Source: Colius striatus (Eukaryota; Chordata; Aves; Coliiformes; Coliidae). Taken from it: a DNA stretch of 64,000 bases. Shown here one piece after another: positions 11,701 through 23,343 of this stretch (positions within the stretch are counted from its first letter, which is position 1; every line of letters begins with the position of its first letter). The stretch spans positions 7,316,001-7,380,000 of the forward strand of contig NC_084763.1 of the NCBI RefSeq assembly GCF_028858725.1, in the 5' to 3' direction. Under the pieces are notes generated by a model that worked only from the letters and a program-made list of their open reading frames with translations, had not been told where the DNA came from and searched no databases. A program made the translations under genes and the position numbers.

Positions 11701-12417
11701 GCCTCTATTTGGCTAATGCTTAACATAGATTTCTTTGTTCCTTTACAAAACAAAAGCCTGTAATGTCACCATGCCTGTGTCACAAGGACACATTACCCCC
11801 ACCTCAAAAAGAATACTGCTCTGATCAGATACACACTTTCTGTTAATGATTTCAGTGCTGGCATGCAACATTCTTTCAGCACATTCTAAGACTGAATCAG
11901 AGGCACATTCAGCTCTCTTGAGGGGTTAGGTCAAGCCTTGTCAGGAGTATGAAGAAGATGGAGCATCTGTGCTGTGCAAATACAGTGGTCTCCAATGGTA
12001 ACAAGGGTCTTACAGAGCTGTGTATGATGTTCTTGCTGGGGCTGGCAGGACACATCACCTTCTGCCCCATATTCTCTGAGCCTTTCTTAAATGGCAGCAG
12101 AAAACAGAGGACAGCAGTTAGTGTTGGGACTTTTAAGGAGTGGGGTTGTGGTCGTTCTTAGTCCATTCAGCATTCTGGGCAATTGCCTTCTGTTTGAGTT
12201 CAAAGCTGAACTCTTAATATGATATAAAGTGGTTTTTTGCACAGTGGCCTGCTTCTTCCTCATGACACCAATGCAAATGTAGAGTAACTGCAGAGAAGCT
12301 GATGAACTTATTCCAAATATATTTCTCTTGAGGTTTACATAGCTGTTCTTCCACTGCTCTTCTTCTGAAGACCATCTGATCTTCTGCATTTTGTGACTAT
12401 GTTTGGGAAATGGGCAT
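8711..12417. other. ACP3-like 5' flank and intergenic DNA
   Basis: The first few hundred bases should contain the 5'UTR and promoter of the leftward phosphatase gene. There is no CpG island here, which fits a tissue-restricted promoter, and I cannot place a TATA box with confidence. The remainder is AT-rich DNA without recognisable genes. Confidence 0.5.
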
Positions 12418-12455
12418 CGAGGTCCCTTCCAGCCCTTGAGATTCTGTGATCTGCT
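12418..12455 (+). mobile_element. Tiny CR1 3'-tail remnant
   Basis: The stretch GAGGTCCCTTCCAGCCC followed by ATTCTGTGAT matches the last bases of CR1 in plus orientation. The rest of the element is gone. Confidence 0.55.
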
Positions 12456-13712
12456 GATCAAGTTCCTCATTTGGTATGAGCTGGATTAGCTCTTTATCTT
12501 TCCCAGAGTTTCATTGTGTTACTAGGGCTCCAAAGTACAGGATGTTAAAATCCATTTACTCCTGGTCCGATGAGAAAACGTTATCAAAAAAATTGATCCC
12601 AGTGTTGATGCAAAAAGAGATCAAATTCAATATCCAGCCTTCATCTGGAATTTTGCTGTGTTATAAAGCTTCCTTCTCTCAAATACGAGCATTTTCTAGT
12701 TCCAAGTCATTCACCTTTGTTGTCATAAAATGTGTAATTCAAGAGAAGCAAAACTGACACGGAGGAGTCGCAGATTAAGATGCAGTTGTATCTTAACAGA
12801 TATCACTATAATATCAGAACAGTGGGATTTAGCTGGCATTATACTACAGAGAGGTTGTGCTTATTTTTGTCTCAGGCCATCAGTAAGTCACAAGCCTGAA
12901 CTTTGTACAGTGCAAAAGTCCTTTAACCTTTTTTCCCAAATTCCATGAATGAATTCAAGCAACCTTGCCTAGGTGTGATGGATAACCATATCACATAATC
13001 AGACTGCCACTGCAGAAAAGAGGCAAGATTTGTAGTTAATTTTGGGGAGACAACCATCTTTAGACCTATCTAGTCATTTAGACTTACTAAAGAGTTGTAT
13101 GGGACTGAGAGGATCATGTTGTTTTGACAGTAGAAGATGAGATATTTCTCATACTGGAGCAAAAGAACATTTTCTTCCAGACAGCCATCATCACAGCTGT
13201 CTAGCTTGAGCATAAACCAGAAGTGTTTCTTCCAGGTGCTGACACAAGTCCAAACAACAGCCTTCCTGTGTGTAATCAAGCATCAAGCTATTGTCCTTGT
13301 GCACCTTAGAATACCTGAGGGGTTTGGGTTGCTGCTTTCTTTAAATTTTAATAATTATATTTCACTTTGAGGTAGGCTACAATAACTATGATTAAAGCAA
13401 TTGTTCTGTTCAGCTGGAATGATTTCTGATTGTGCCCTAGCACAATGCTGTAAGATTTGAAATGCAAATATGTGGGAGGGAAGAAATGTTCTTTCAATAA
13501 ATTTTTTATTTCAATTGAAATAAAACAAAAAGTCCTTTATTAAAACCCAAGCTGAGGTCAAATAAGAGCCAGGAACTTCTTATAAATATTGGATCTTGTT
13601 GATAATGAATATCATCTACCCATGTGGATAGTTTAGTTTTTTTGTGCTTTAATCTTGAATTGGAGGCAAAGAATTAGTAACTTAGCTGTTTGCTTCAGAG
13701 CTATTAACTCTT

Positions 13713-14560
13713 TCATAGAATCATAGAATGGTAGGGGTTGGAAGGGACCTTTAGAAATCATCTAGTCCAACCCCCCTGCAGAAGCAGGGTCACCTAGATC
13801 AGGTCGCACAGGAACATGTCCAGACGGGTACTGAAATCCTCCAAGGAAGGAGCCTCCACAACCTCCCTGGGCAGCCTGTGCCAGGGCTCCCTCACCCTCA
13901 CAGTGTTTAAGTGGAACTTTTTGTGTTCCAGCTTCATCCTATTACCCCTTGTCCTGTTGCTAGCTACTATAGAAAAAAGGGATGTCCCAAACTCCTGACA
14001 CCCACCATTGAGATGTTTGTAAATGTTAATAAGATCTCCTCTCAGTCTCCTCTTCTCCAGACTAAACAGCCCCAGTTCCTGCAGCCTTTCCTTGTATGAA
14101 AGATGCTCCAGTCACCTGATCATCTTGGTGGCCCTGCACTGGACTCTCTCCAGCAGTTCCCTGTCCCTCTTGAGCTGAGGAGCCCAGATGAGGCCTCACC
14201 AGGGCAGAGTAGAGAGGGAGAAGAACCTCCCTCGACCTGCTGCCCACACTCTTCTTGATGCATCCCAGGCTGCCATTGGCCCACGAGGGCACATTGCTGG
14301 CTCATGATCAGTTTATTATCAATCAGGACTCCCAGGTCTCTCTGCAGAGCTGCTCTGCAGCAGGTCAATCCCCAGCCTGTTCTGGTGCATGAGTTTCTTC
14401 CTTCCCAGCTGCAGGACTCTGCACTTGTCCTTGTTGAACCTCATGAGGTTTCTCTCTGCCCAGCTCTCCAGCCGGTCGAGATCCCGCTGAATGGCAGCTC
14501 AGCCTCTGGGGAATCAGCCAGTGCTCCCAGTTTGGTACCATCAGCTAACTTGCTGAGGGT
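13713..14560 (-). mobile_element. CR1 LINE, 3' 850 bp including reverse transcriptase C-terminus
   Basis: A minus-orientation copy opening with TCATAGAATCATAGAATGG. It runs through the 3' tail and the ORF2 C-terminal region, ending at the segment complementary to GCTGATGGTACCAAACTGGG. It carries small deletions (for example near 14173, where the CTGGACACAGGACT stretch is missing) and frame breaks, so it codes for nothing intact. Confidence 0.93.
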
Positions 14561-15787
14561 ACACTCTTTCTTCCTCCTTTCCCTTTTGTTGTCATGCTTT
14601 CATCATCCTTCAGCCTCTGGATTATTTGGTTAATTTTTACTCTTGCTCATTTTAATCAGCAAAGCATTTTATGCTAGGATGTAGGCATAATTTCATGGCC
14701 CATTACAAATCTTTTTTGATCAAGTGTTTTCTTTAGAGGCTGGTGATTGATTTAAATATTGCCACAAACATTTTCTGAATGAAACTGTAAGAACTGTTAC
14801 AAAAGAAGACTGTTTTTCTCTTGCTGTGCTGTGTCTAGTAATACCAAATAGGCTGGTGGTATTACTTCAAAGCTCTCTTTGCTGTTTTCAATGTGACTTT
14901 TATCAGTGAAATTTTTGTTGACTATTAGTACAGTTGTTAGGAGCAAACTGTGTATTTTTGCTTTAGGTCATATATCCAGTTTCTCTCACAGTAAATCAAA
15001 CTAACATAAATATTGCAGATTGGAGTGATAGAAATTTAGCTGTTTTGTAGACTTCCATTTAATTTAGCAGTGACATTGAGCTTGTTCTGTCAGGTATTTT
15101 GATCTGCCTCTACAAAGCACTTCAAAAAGATGTTCCATTTTCTTACCTACAATAATCCTGTCTTGTCTGTGTTTGTCTTCATAGACACACTCATAAAAAG
15201 CACAAAAGGTGTAAAAGTGCCATCTACAGAAATATGGGACAATCTATCCAAAAGGCAATAGCTAAAACGATGATTAAACAAAATGGTACTGGAAATCAAC
15301 CTGTTGTTTTGGTTACTGAGTTGGTGGAAGGGAGAATAAGTTGTGTGTGGGAAGGGCTTCAGGGGCTCATTTCATACAAAAGTGCCAGTAGGAGGAAGAT
15401 AGGCTTAAAGTCATGCAAGGAATTAGCCAAGGGCTTTCTGAGCTGCTACCACTGCAGGATAGGTTACTGTTACCTTCAGATACTGATCATCCTTGGAAAG
15501 AACCAAGCAACCTGTTCATTAGCAGCTTAGTTGGTAATTCTAATGTGGGTTTAGTTTTACAAAGTGTGGGTTTATAGGTTTACTTTATAACATGTTAGGT
15601 TTTCCAAGGAGCTTGGTATGGGTAAGCCAAAGTACCTTGGATAACTATTGAACAATCCAGGCTATTCTACCTGCAGAACTGACCTGGACTTCAGCAGAGG
15701 CTACACGCTTAGGCATGAGAAACAAAATGGGCAACTGAGATTCATGCCTCAGGAAACAGAGAAAAATAGATACACAATTAGATACAC
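14561..15787. other. Intergenic, no gene seen
   Basis: AT-rich sequence. A 98-codon plus-strand frame at 15234-15530 (begins MGQSIQKAIAK) has no recognised similarity and no supporting signals. Confidence 0.5.
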
Positions 15788-16919
15788 AACCTGTGTGTTT
15801 GAGTAAGCCCCTGCGCTGCCTCTACACCAATGCACACAGCCTGGGGAATAAGCAGGAGGAACTGGAGATGTGGGTGCAGATGTGGTGCTACGACCTCATT
15901 GTGGTCACAGAGACGTGGTGGGACACCTGCCATGACTGGAGCACAGCCATGGAGGGTTATGGATTGTTCAGGAAAGACAGACTGACAAGGCGTGGAGGTG
16001 GAGTTGCTCTCTATGTGAGAGAGCAATTAATGTGTACTGAACTGTGCCTGGGTGGGGATGAGGAGAGAGTAGAGTGCTTATGGGTAACAATTAATGGGCA
16101 GGGTAAGGCGAGTGATATTGTTGTGGGAGTCCACTACAGGCCACCTGATCAGGAGGAGGATGTGGATGAGGCCTTCTCCTGAGAGCTGCCTCATGATCAC
16201 AGTCCCTGGTCCTCATGGGGGACTTCAACCACCCCAATATTTGCTGGGATAGCCACACAGCCAAGCACACGCAGTCCAGGAGGTTCCTGCAGATTGTTGA
16301 CAACAACTTCCTGTCGCAGATGATCGAGGAACCAACAAGGAGGGGTGTGCTGCTGGACCCGGTACTGATGAATAAGGAGGGCCTGGTTGGGGATGTGAAG
16401 GTTGGAGGCAACCTTGGCTGCAGTGACCATGAGATGGTAGAGTTCAAGATCCTGTGTGGAAGGGGCAGAACACAAAGCAGGACGTGACCCTGGATTTCAG
16501 GCAAGCCGACTTTGACCTCCTCAAAGATCTACTTGGACGGATCTCATGGGATATGATTCTAGAAGACCAATGAGAGCTGGTCAGTCTTCAAGCACCACTT
16601 CCTCTAAACCCAGGATCAATGTGTCCCAATGCACAAGAAAGGAGGAAAAGGAGGTAGGAGGCCTCCATGGATGAGCAAGGATCTGCTCATCCATGATCAG
16701 CAAGTTGACTGATGACACCAAACTGGGAGGACTGGCTGATTCCCCAGAGGCTGTGCTGCCGTTCAGCGGGGTTGTGGAGGCTCCTTCCTTGGAGGTCTTC
16801 AAGACCCACCTGGACATGTTCCTGTGCGACCTGATCCAGGTGACCCTGCTTCTGCAGGGGGGTTGGACTAGGTGACCTCTAAAAGTCCCTTACAACCCTA
16901 CCATTCTATGATTCTATGA
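15788..16919 (+). mobile_element. CR1 LINE with endonuclease domain and two internal deletions
   Basis: Plus-orientation copy. Bases 15793-16182 code for the N-terminal part of the ORF2 apurinic endonuclease (YTNAHSLGNKQEEL, VTETWW). After a frame break, 16215-16487 continues with MGDFNHPNICW and GCSDHEMVEF. Near 16695 the sequence jumps to the C-terminal reverse transcriptase region, and near 16762 it jumps again to the last 160 bp, ending ATTCTATGATTCTATGA. Most of the reverse transcriptase is missing, so it is a dead copy. A 12-bp perfect inverted repeat (16666-16677 and 16684-16695) sits exactly at the first jump. Confidence 0.93.
15793..16487 (+). pseudogene. CR1 ORF2 endonuclease domain, frame-broken
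   Basis: This is the EEP-type endonuclease that nicks target DNA in CR1 retrotransposition. The catalytic landmarks N (TNAHS), E (TETWW), GDFN and SDH are all readable, but across two frames: the first frame stops at 16182 and the second is open 16215-16487. There is no intact start or downstream reverse transcriptase. Confidence 0.85.
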
Positions 16920-18180
16920 ATTAGATTAATGTTCTGATTGAAATCAGTGGATGAAAGATGATGGTCCACAAAATAAGCTTCCTTTTGATTTACGTTTTGC
17001 CAAGTGTGATAGAATTGGTCAACATTTATCATCTGATGCTTCACGTGTTTTGAGGAGTGAATAATTCATAATGTCCTTTCAGGCAACTGTGAATTGCTTC
17101 TGTCTACACTTCATTCAAAACAGACAGGGAGAAAAATACTGTAGCATGAAAGGAAAGATTATTTTAGTGCAAACCTACACAAGAACTAAGAGATAGAATA
17201 GTAGTTGGGACAATACCTGCCTATATCTACAGACACCTCAGAGAAATATTTTGCAAAGGCGTATTGCCATCTAGTGTTAAACTCTTTTCTCCTTATGTTA
17301 CTTTGGGGCTAGTGTTGTTACAGTAAATCTCAACAGACACTTTTGTGATGATCATTGGAAATCCAGTAAGAAATTGAGAAACTCAGAACAGATGTTACTG
17401 CAACCAGAACACATGGTCACATTTCCAAATTTAAATAAAGATTAATCTCAATGATTTCCACTCCTATATCCAGAGTTGCTGGCAATATGTAAATTTATTC
17501 TCCAGAAGGAAAGAGTTTAACCGTTAAAGTCAGTGTCCAATTCTTTCAGCATTGTGAGAAGTTGTGAGAAAAACAATGTAGGGGTTTTTATATACCTATA
17601 GTATTAACTGTTAAATAATTTTCCCTGTGTATGCATTTGTGTCATCAAAGGAATTCAGCATCTTTCACAAGAAGTCAGCTTCTTGTTAGAGAGAGAGATG
17701 TCTGGATTTATTTTACAAAATGAGCCAATTTGAATGACTACAAAGATCAAGTTGGAGTGATGCAGCTTTTTCCTCTTGTCACATATCTTGTTGAGATGTT
17801 TTGCTCATTTTCTATGCACCTCAGTTCTGAGGTTTGCTTGTTGTGAAGTAGAGAAATTCTGTAATGCTTATTTTTTTATGATATTCAAAAATAACATAGC
17901 TTTCCATCTCTCTTTCCTTGTTTTCTCCTAACTTTACACTCACCTAGTTCATAGCAATGACTTCCTGATGGTGAACTGGAGATTAGAATATAATCAGCTA
18001 TCTGGAAACACTTCCCCTTAAAAGGACTTTTGCCTCTATGACATCCTGCTTTATAGTTGTACAAAACTTTGCAGGACTTCAGCAATTGAACCTCTAATTT
18101 CCTATCTGGATGATTTAAGTTTAAAAAAAACACCCAAGCATGGTATAACAGAAGTTCCAGTGCATTCAGCAATTCTACCT
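16920..18180. other. Intergenic, no gene seen
   Basis: AT-rich unique-looking DNA without recognisable coding or repeat content. Confidence 0.5.
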
Positions 18181-18390
18181 TCACAGAGTCACAGAATAGT
18201 AGGGATTGGAAAAGATTGTTAGAGATCATCTAGTCCAACCCCCTGCCAAAGCAGGTTCACCTAAATCAGGTCACATAGGAACGCATCCAGGTGGCTTTTG
18301 AAAAACTCCAAGGAAGGAGAATCCACACCCTCCCTGGGCAGCCTGTGCCAGGGCTCCCTCACCTTCTCTATTAAGCCATTTTTTTTCAAA
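18181..18390 (-). mobile_element. CR1 LINE 3' end
   Basis: TCACAGAGTCACAGAATAGT, then CATCTAGTCCAACCCCCTG and CAGCCTGTGCCAGGGCTCCC: about 200 bp of reverse-oriented CR1 tail, moderately diverged. Confidence 0.9.
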
Positions 18391-19867
18391 TGATGTGAGG
18401 CAACAGTTTTCAACCATTCAGACTCACATATTTCCATGCAACATCTGCTGGAAGTTGTGGGGTGGAGGAAGGAGAAGAAAAAGGGAAAAGTTTATTGTGT
18501 ATTTCATCATCTGCTAACCTTGGAAAGCTAAAAGTAAACACAGAGTTTTACCTATTTCCTAATTCTGTGTGTATAATTTATTGAACTCCTAATATATCTT
18601 ATTTCTTTTCATCCTGAGAATGAGCAATTGAAGAAGCATAAGAAGCTTTCTTAAATCTATGGATACATTTAAGAATGGTGAGTACAGGTTCTGTACTTGC
18701 AGATGGACATAATTGTCTGAGTAAGTCAGGAGCATCTGTTGTACTTTCTATCTGTCACTAAACCAGTTGAAGGATCAGTTTTAGTTTCAGATAAAACTTT
18801 ATTGTTGGAAAATCCCTGCTGCAATGCATTTTGTTTCTCATGCATTGCCATATTCTGTGTGCTTGTCTTCATCTTTCAGTACATAGCTTTATTCCTTTAT
18901 TACTGCTTTTCAAACGATTAACATTTGTTGATTGCTAGGTTGGTCATTCCTGACAGATTTCATAGCACTTTCTTCACCTCCTGTCAGTAACAATCCAACA
19001 AAATTACTTTCAAGGCGTTTATTTTTTTCACCTTCATTATTGCCTTGTGAAGCAAAAAGTATCTAAATGGACAGCCTGCTGTTTAAATGTTAGTCTTCTG
19101 GAAAAAAACCATTTTGTGACATATTCCAAGGCTTAGTACGGCTTGATCTGTCTCTAAACTGTTAATAATATTCTATTGGAAATCTATACCTCATTGAAGT
19201 CACTGTATTACAGGCAGAAGGTTTTGATAATGACATAGGCAGCCTAGGATATTTTGGGAAAACTAAAAACAAATGCAGTTTTGGAAGTGTTATGCATGGT
19301 TTCTCTTTAAGACAAAAGGGAAAAGGAGATCATTGGCAGATGTCATTACACATCTCAAATTGAGTTGCTCTCCATCTCCAAAAATATGAGGCAGACACAA
19401 TGTTCTGGAACTGATCAGTGTTTTATAATGGCTCTAGGTTTATTCTCTAACTACTATGGAGTCGCAGCAGGGGACATTGCATAAGGATGAAATAAGTATT
19501 GCAATGCGATATCAGTTCACTGAGTTCACTTTTTTCCATTGGAGAACTGAATTTCCCTTCCCTTTTCTTTAAACTGTGGGCAAATAGTATTGCTACTTCC
19601 CTAAAGAGCCATCATTTCAGCTCCCATAGTCCCTGAAATGAATTTTGAGTTTATTTTTCTCTTCTGTTTAATCTACTGACTATTGATCAATGTTTCTAGT
19701 GAACAGGAGGGTCTGAATTGAGGCACGTGGATGCTGGTACATTGTGTTGCTATGAGATATTAACACACAGAATAGTTAGAAAGCACAATACTCTTCTGGA
19801 ATGAGAAGTCAAAATTCTCCCCAGGGGCGACTTGAAAAGAAACTGAAATGTCAGACCGTCCATATTA
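18391..19867. other. Intergenic, no gene seen
   Basis: No coding or repeat signal recognised. Confidence 0.5.
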
Positions 19868-20076
19868 CAGATTCACAGAGGGCAGGGATTGGAAGGGACC
19901 TCTAGAGATCATCCAATTAAACCCCCTGCTAAAGCAGGTTCATCTCCATCAGAGTGCACAAGAATGTGTCCAGGTGGGTTTGGAAACCTCCAGAGAAGGA
20001 CACTCAACATCCTCCCTGTGCAGCTTGTGCCAGCACTCCCTCACCCTCACTGTAAGGAAGTTTTTCCTCATTTTTG
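19868..20076 (-). mobile_element. CR1 LINE 3' end
   Basis: Diverged reverse-oriented CR1 tail: GATTCACAGAGGG, GGAAGGGACCTCTAGAGATC and a degraded form of the CTGTGCCAGGGCTCCCTCACC segment. Confidence 0.88.
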
Positions 20077-22952
20077 ACTATTTGAGTTTATATGGCTGGC
20101 TGCTACCAGACAATACTGATTTTTAAGTTGTCTCATGTTCCATTTCTCTGCCAAGATCTTTACTCTAGGAGAATGATTCCTGCTTCTGGCCATGTGAGTA
20201 ACACTCAGAACTACATGTAAGATGACACTGTAACAGCCACCATTGAGCTGGTTTGAATTAAATGTTGTATTCATAGATCCTACAATGCTTATTCATAAAC
20301 TTAAGACTTGGGTTAGTATAAAGACCTTAAGCAAAAAACCCAGCCTTATCAAGAAAGGTAGGATGCTTCAACTGTAGTTAAAAAACCAAAAGAGCACAAA
20401 ACAAGCCTCATCCCCGTAAAAGCTGATCTAACTTTCTTCCCAGTTCAGGACTAACGTGTGAATCCACAGATGTGTGGATACATGGTCCTGAAAGTGTTCT
20501 TTGTCTCTGCAGCTTTTGTGAATAAACATTTCTCCACCTTCCCTAGTGACACATATCTGCAATGCCTTTTACCACTTACACACAGGTAATCAAAATCTGC
20601 TGCCTACACATCCTTATCCTTGCCTTCTCAGAAAAGGGGAAAACACTTCAGATTTCTAGTATACAGACTTCAGGCTGAGAAGCAGTTCGACCTTTGACTT
20701 CTTTCAACAGTAGCATGTACAAAGCAAAACTTAGAGGCTTGTGTTCCCCAAGAGTGGAGATGGACAATGTTTCAGTTCCTGTGAGGCACAGACTGAGAAC
20801 TTTCCCATGGCAAAGGGCCACAAGATGCCCATCTCAGAGACCTGAAAGCTCTGGGAGTGTTTCAAAGGGGACACAACAGTTCCTCATTTAGAATCATACA
20901 CTTTGCTGTAGGAAGTGGACTGAACACACAGCTGGAAGGCATAACTTCTCAGCTGTCTGTGCCAGAAGCTCATGTTCATTTGTTTCATCTCATAGTCAGG
21001 GATTTGGATAAACTTTCACATCTTGTGTTCATTGCTGCTGATTAAAGGATGAAATTTTGGCCTGGGACAATTTTTTGTTAATAAATGTATTGATTCCTGA
21101 GAAGAAAAAGAAGATTCTCTGATCCTGAAGACCAAAAAAAGTTCCTTCATGTGAACACAGCCCTGCTGTATGAAGAAATATCAGTCACATCAACAGTGTG
21201 AAAGTCCCTTGGAAACTGACATACTGAGTTGTGAAGCTGTGGGGGAAACTGTAGCATCTCCTACTCAAGGGAGAAAGGCAGTAAAAGAAATGGCTATTAT
21301 AACAGCCAAGGGTTTAAGCAGAGAAAAGGTCCTTTCAAACATTTGGTCTTTGTTAACGCTCTGGGTAGATGAATGGCTGAGGGTGCATATTGGACAGACT
21401 GGCTCAATGAAATGGAAATCACAACAGCTATTTAACAAAGTACCATGTTCTTATAACTCCATTTTCATAAGAAGAAATCCAATTAAATGGTAAAAATCAG
21501 AGCCCTTGAAGTATGGATATCTATATCTGTGCAGACAGCTATAAAGTAGGCTTGGAGGGCCAAATTGAGTGTGTGAGGTCTGTTTGCTGTAAGTAAAACT
21601 GTTGCATAGAGGCAGTTTGTGCAGTGCTTGAGATGTTCCTCTTCTTACTAATCAAGGAATCATTAACCAAAGCTAGATGAGAGTGAAAATCATAAATCAA
21701 CTGTTCCTCTTACACATGGTCTGATGTCTGCTACAACTTTTTTCTCTAACTTTAGAGCAAGGATAGATGCATCCAGCAAAACTAGTCTGACAGAGTTTTC
21801 TATGTACAGGTGGTAGTAAAGGTGTTTCTTTTCTGGGGCATACCTGTACTGCTTCTTTTTATTTTGAAAACAAATACAGAATAGAAAGGAGGAAGGAAGA
21901 TATTTGCTGTAGGCAAATGGTGCATTTGTTGTACTGTGCCTCTGTCTTAGTGTTTGTTTCTAATCGAATACATGAGTCAGCTGTGATGTCTATACACATG
22001 TGTACAGACTGGTCTCCAAAAGTCCCAGTGGCCTGCCTTGCAAGAGATTGTAAATTGTTTTGCTGGGATGTATAGAAACCTCTGATGCTTGCTTGCTTGC
22101 TTCAGACTCTGGCATCTCTGATCTGTAAAACATATTCCTTTCTGCTGGGTTTGTCCCTCAGGGAACGTGAGAGTGCTTTTGATGTTGTTTTGCTGGTTAA
22201 GCAGAGCCAGCTCAGGTTTGTGCTGCTCTTGAACTTCAGTGGGAGTGAGGCTGTGGAATATCAGACATGAATCTTCTCTCTTTATGATGGTTACCTAGTA
22301 CAGTATAAACATTAATATTCACCTCATGTCTTTTGTAACAATCATGAGTTAATTAGACAATGAATAATTTAGTGAGTTAATTTTCAAGTGCTGAAAAACA
22401 CCCATTTTCTGCTGTAGTGCCTTAGAGGTACATTTAGGCCTAGAATATCTTCAGTGGACACATACAAATACAAAGGTAGGTGTATTTCCTGCTTTAAAAA
22501 GCAAGCAAAAGCAACATATTATCAAAAAGGTCTAGTTTGGTTCACCTGACTTTCAGTCTTTTATACTCTACAGCATTAAACTACACGTAATTGTCACCTC
22601 TTCGCCTTACTACAGGAAAAATATGGTACAGTCAACAAACTGTTCATGTTTTTAGAATTGTTTCTCAGAGTGAACATTTAAATAATGAGAAGAAAAGCAA
22701 GCAAGCATAGGTTCCCTGCCAGTGACCAATTATATTAAATACTCTGTATTAGGTTATAAAAGATGACATATGGACCTCAGTGATTTAAGTAATTTGGCTA
22801 AATTACATAGTGTACTAATATTTGATCCAAGCAGTCCTTTTCATAACTTTCAAAGAGGCATACATAGGGGGTTCATTTTTTTTCCCATTATTTGCACTGC
22901 ATATAAATTGTGAGAGTTACTGTAAGAGGAGAGCTGAGCAAAAAAGCTTTAG
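20077..22952. other. Intergenic, no gene seen
   Basis: About 2.9 kb without recognisable genes or repeats. The open frames inside (up to 107 codons, 21170-21493) lack similarity. Confidence 0.5.
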
Positions 22953-23084
22953 AGTACTGTGTCCAGGTGAGTACTGTGTCCAGTTGAGTCCTGTGTCTAG
23001 TTCTGGGCTCCTCAGCTCATGAGGGACAGGGAAGTGCTGGAGAGTCCAGCACAGGGCTATCAAGATGATCAGAGGACTGGAACA
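22953..23084 (+). mobile_element. CR1 LINE internal fragment with 17-bp triplication
   Basis: Plus-orientation CR1 reverse transcriptase C-terminal fragment (CTGGGCTCCTCAGCTCATGAG through AAGATGATCAGAGGACTGGAACAT). Its left edge has three 17-bp units starting at 22953, 22970 and 22987, versions of AGTCCTGTGTCCAGTTC that is single-copy in other CR1s. It stops directly at an oppositely oriented CR1. Confidence 0.88.
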
Positions 23085-23343
23085 TAGAATCACAGAATGG
23101 TAGGGGTTGGAAGGGACCTTTACAGATCATCTAGTCCAACTCCTCTGCAGAAGCAGGGTCACCTAGATCAGGTCACATAGGAACGTGTCCAGGAGGGTCT
23201 TGAAGACCTCCAAGGAAGGAGCCTCCACAGCCCCTCTGGGCAGCCTGTGCCAGGGCTCCCTCGCTGAAACAGTGAAAGTTTTTTCTTATGTTTAAGTGGA
23301 ACTTTTTGTGTTCCAGCTTCATCCCATTACCCCTTGTCCTGTA
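23083..23343 (-). mobile_element. CR1 LINE 3' end
   Basis: Begins CATAGAATCACAGAATGG and runs to CCCCTTGTCCTGT in reverse orientation. It abuts the plus-oriented CR1 fragment on its left. Confidence 0.92.

Noticed and set aside
14062..14633. Several overlapping frames on both strands
   Set aside because: All are shadows of a CR1 copy.
15234..15530. 98-codon frame beginning MGQSIQKA, considered as a retroviral gag start
   Set aside because: No LTR, primer binding site or downstream gag/pol signal, and no similarity beyond the first residues.
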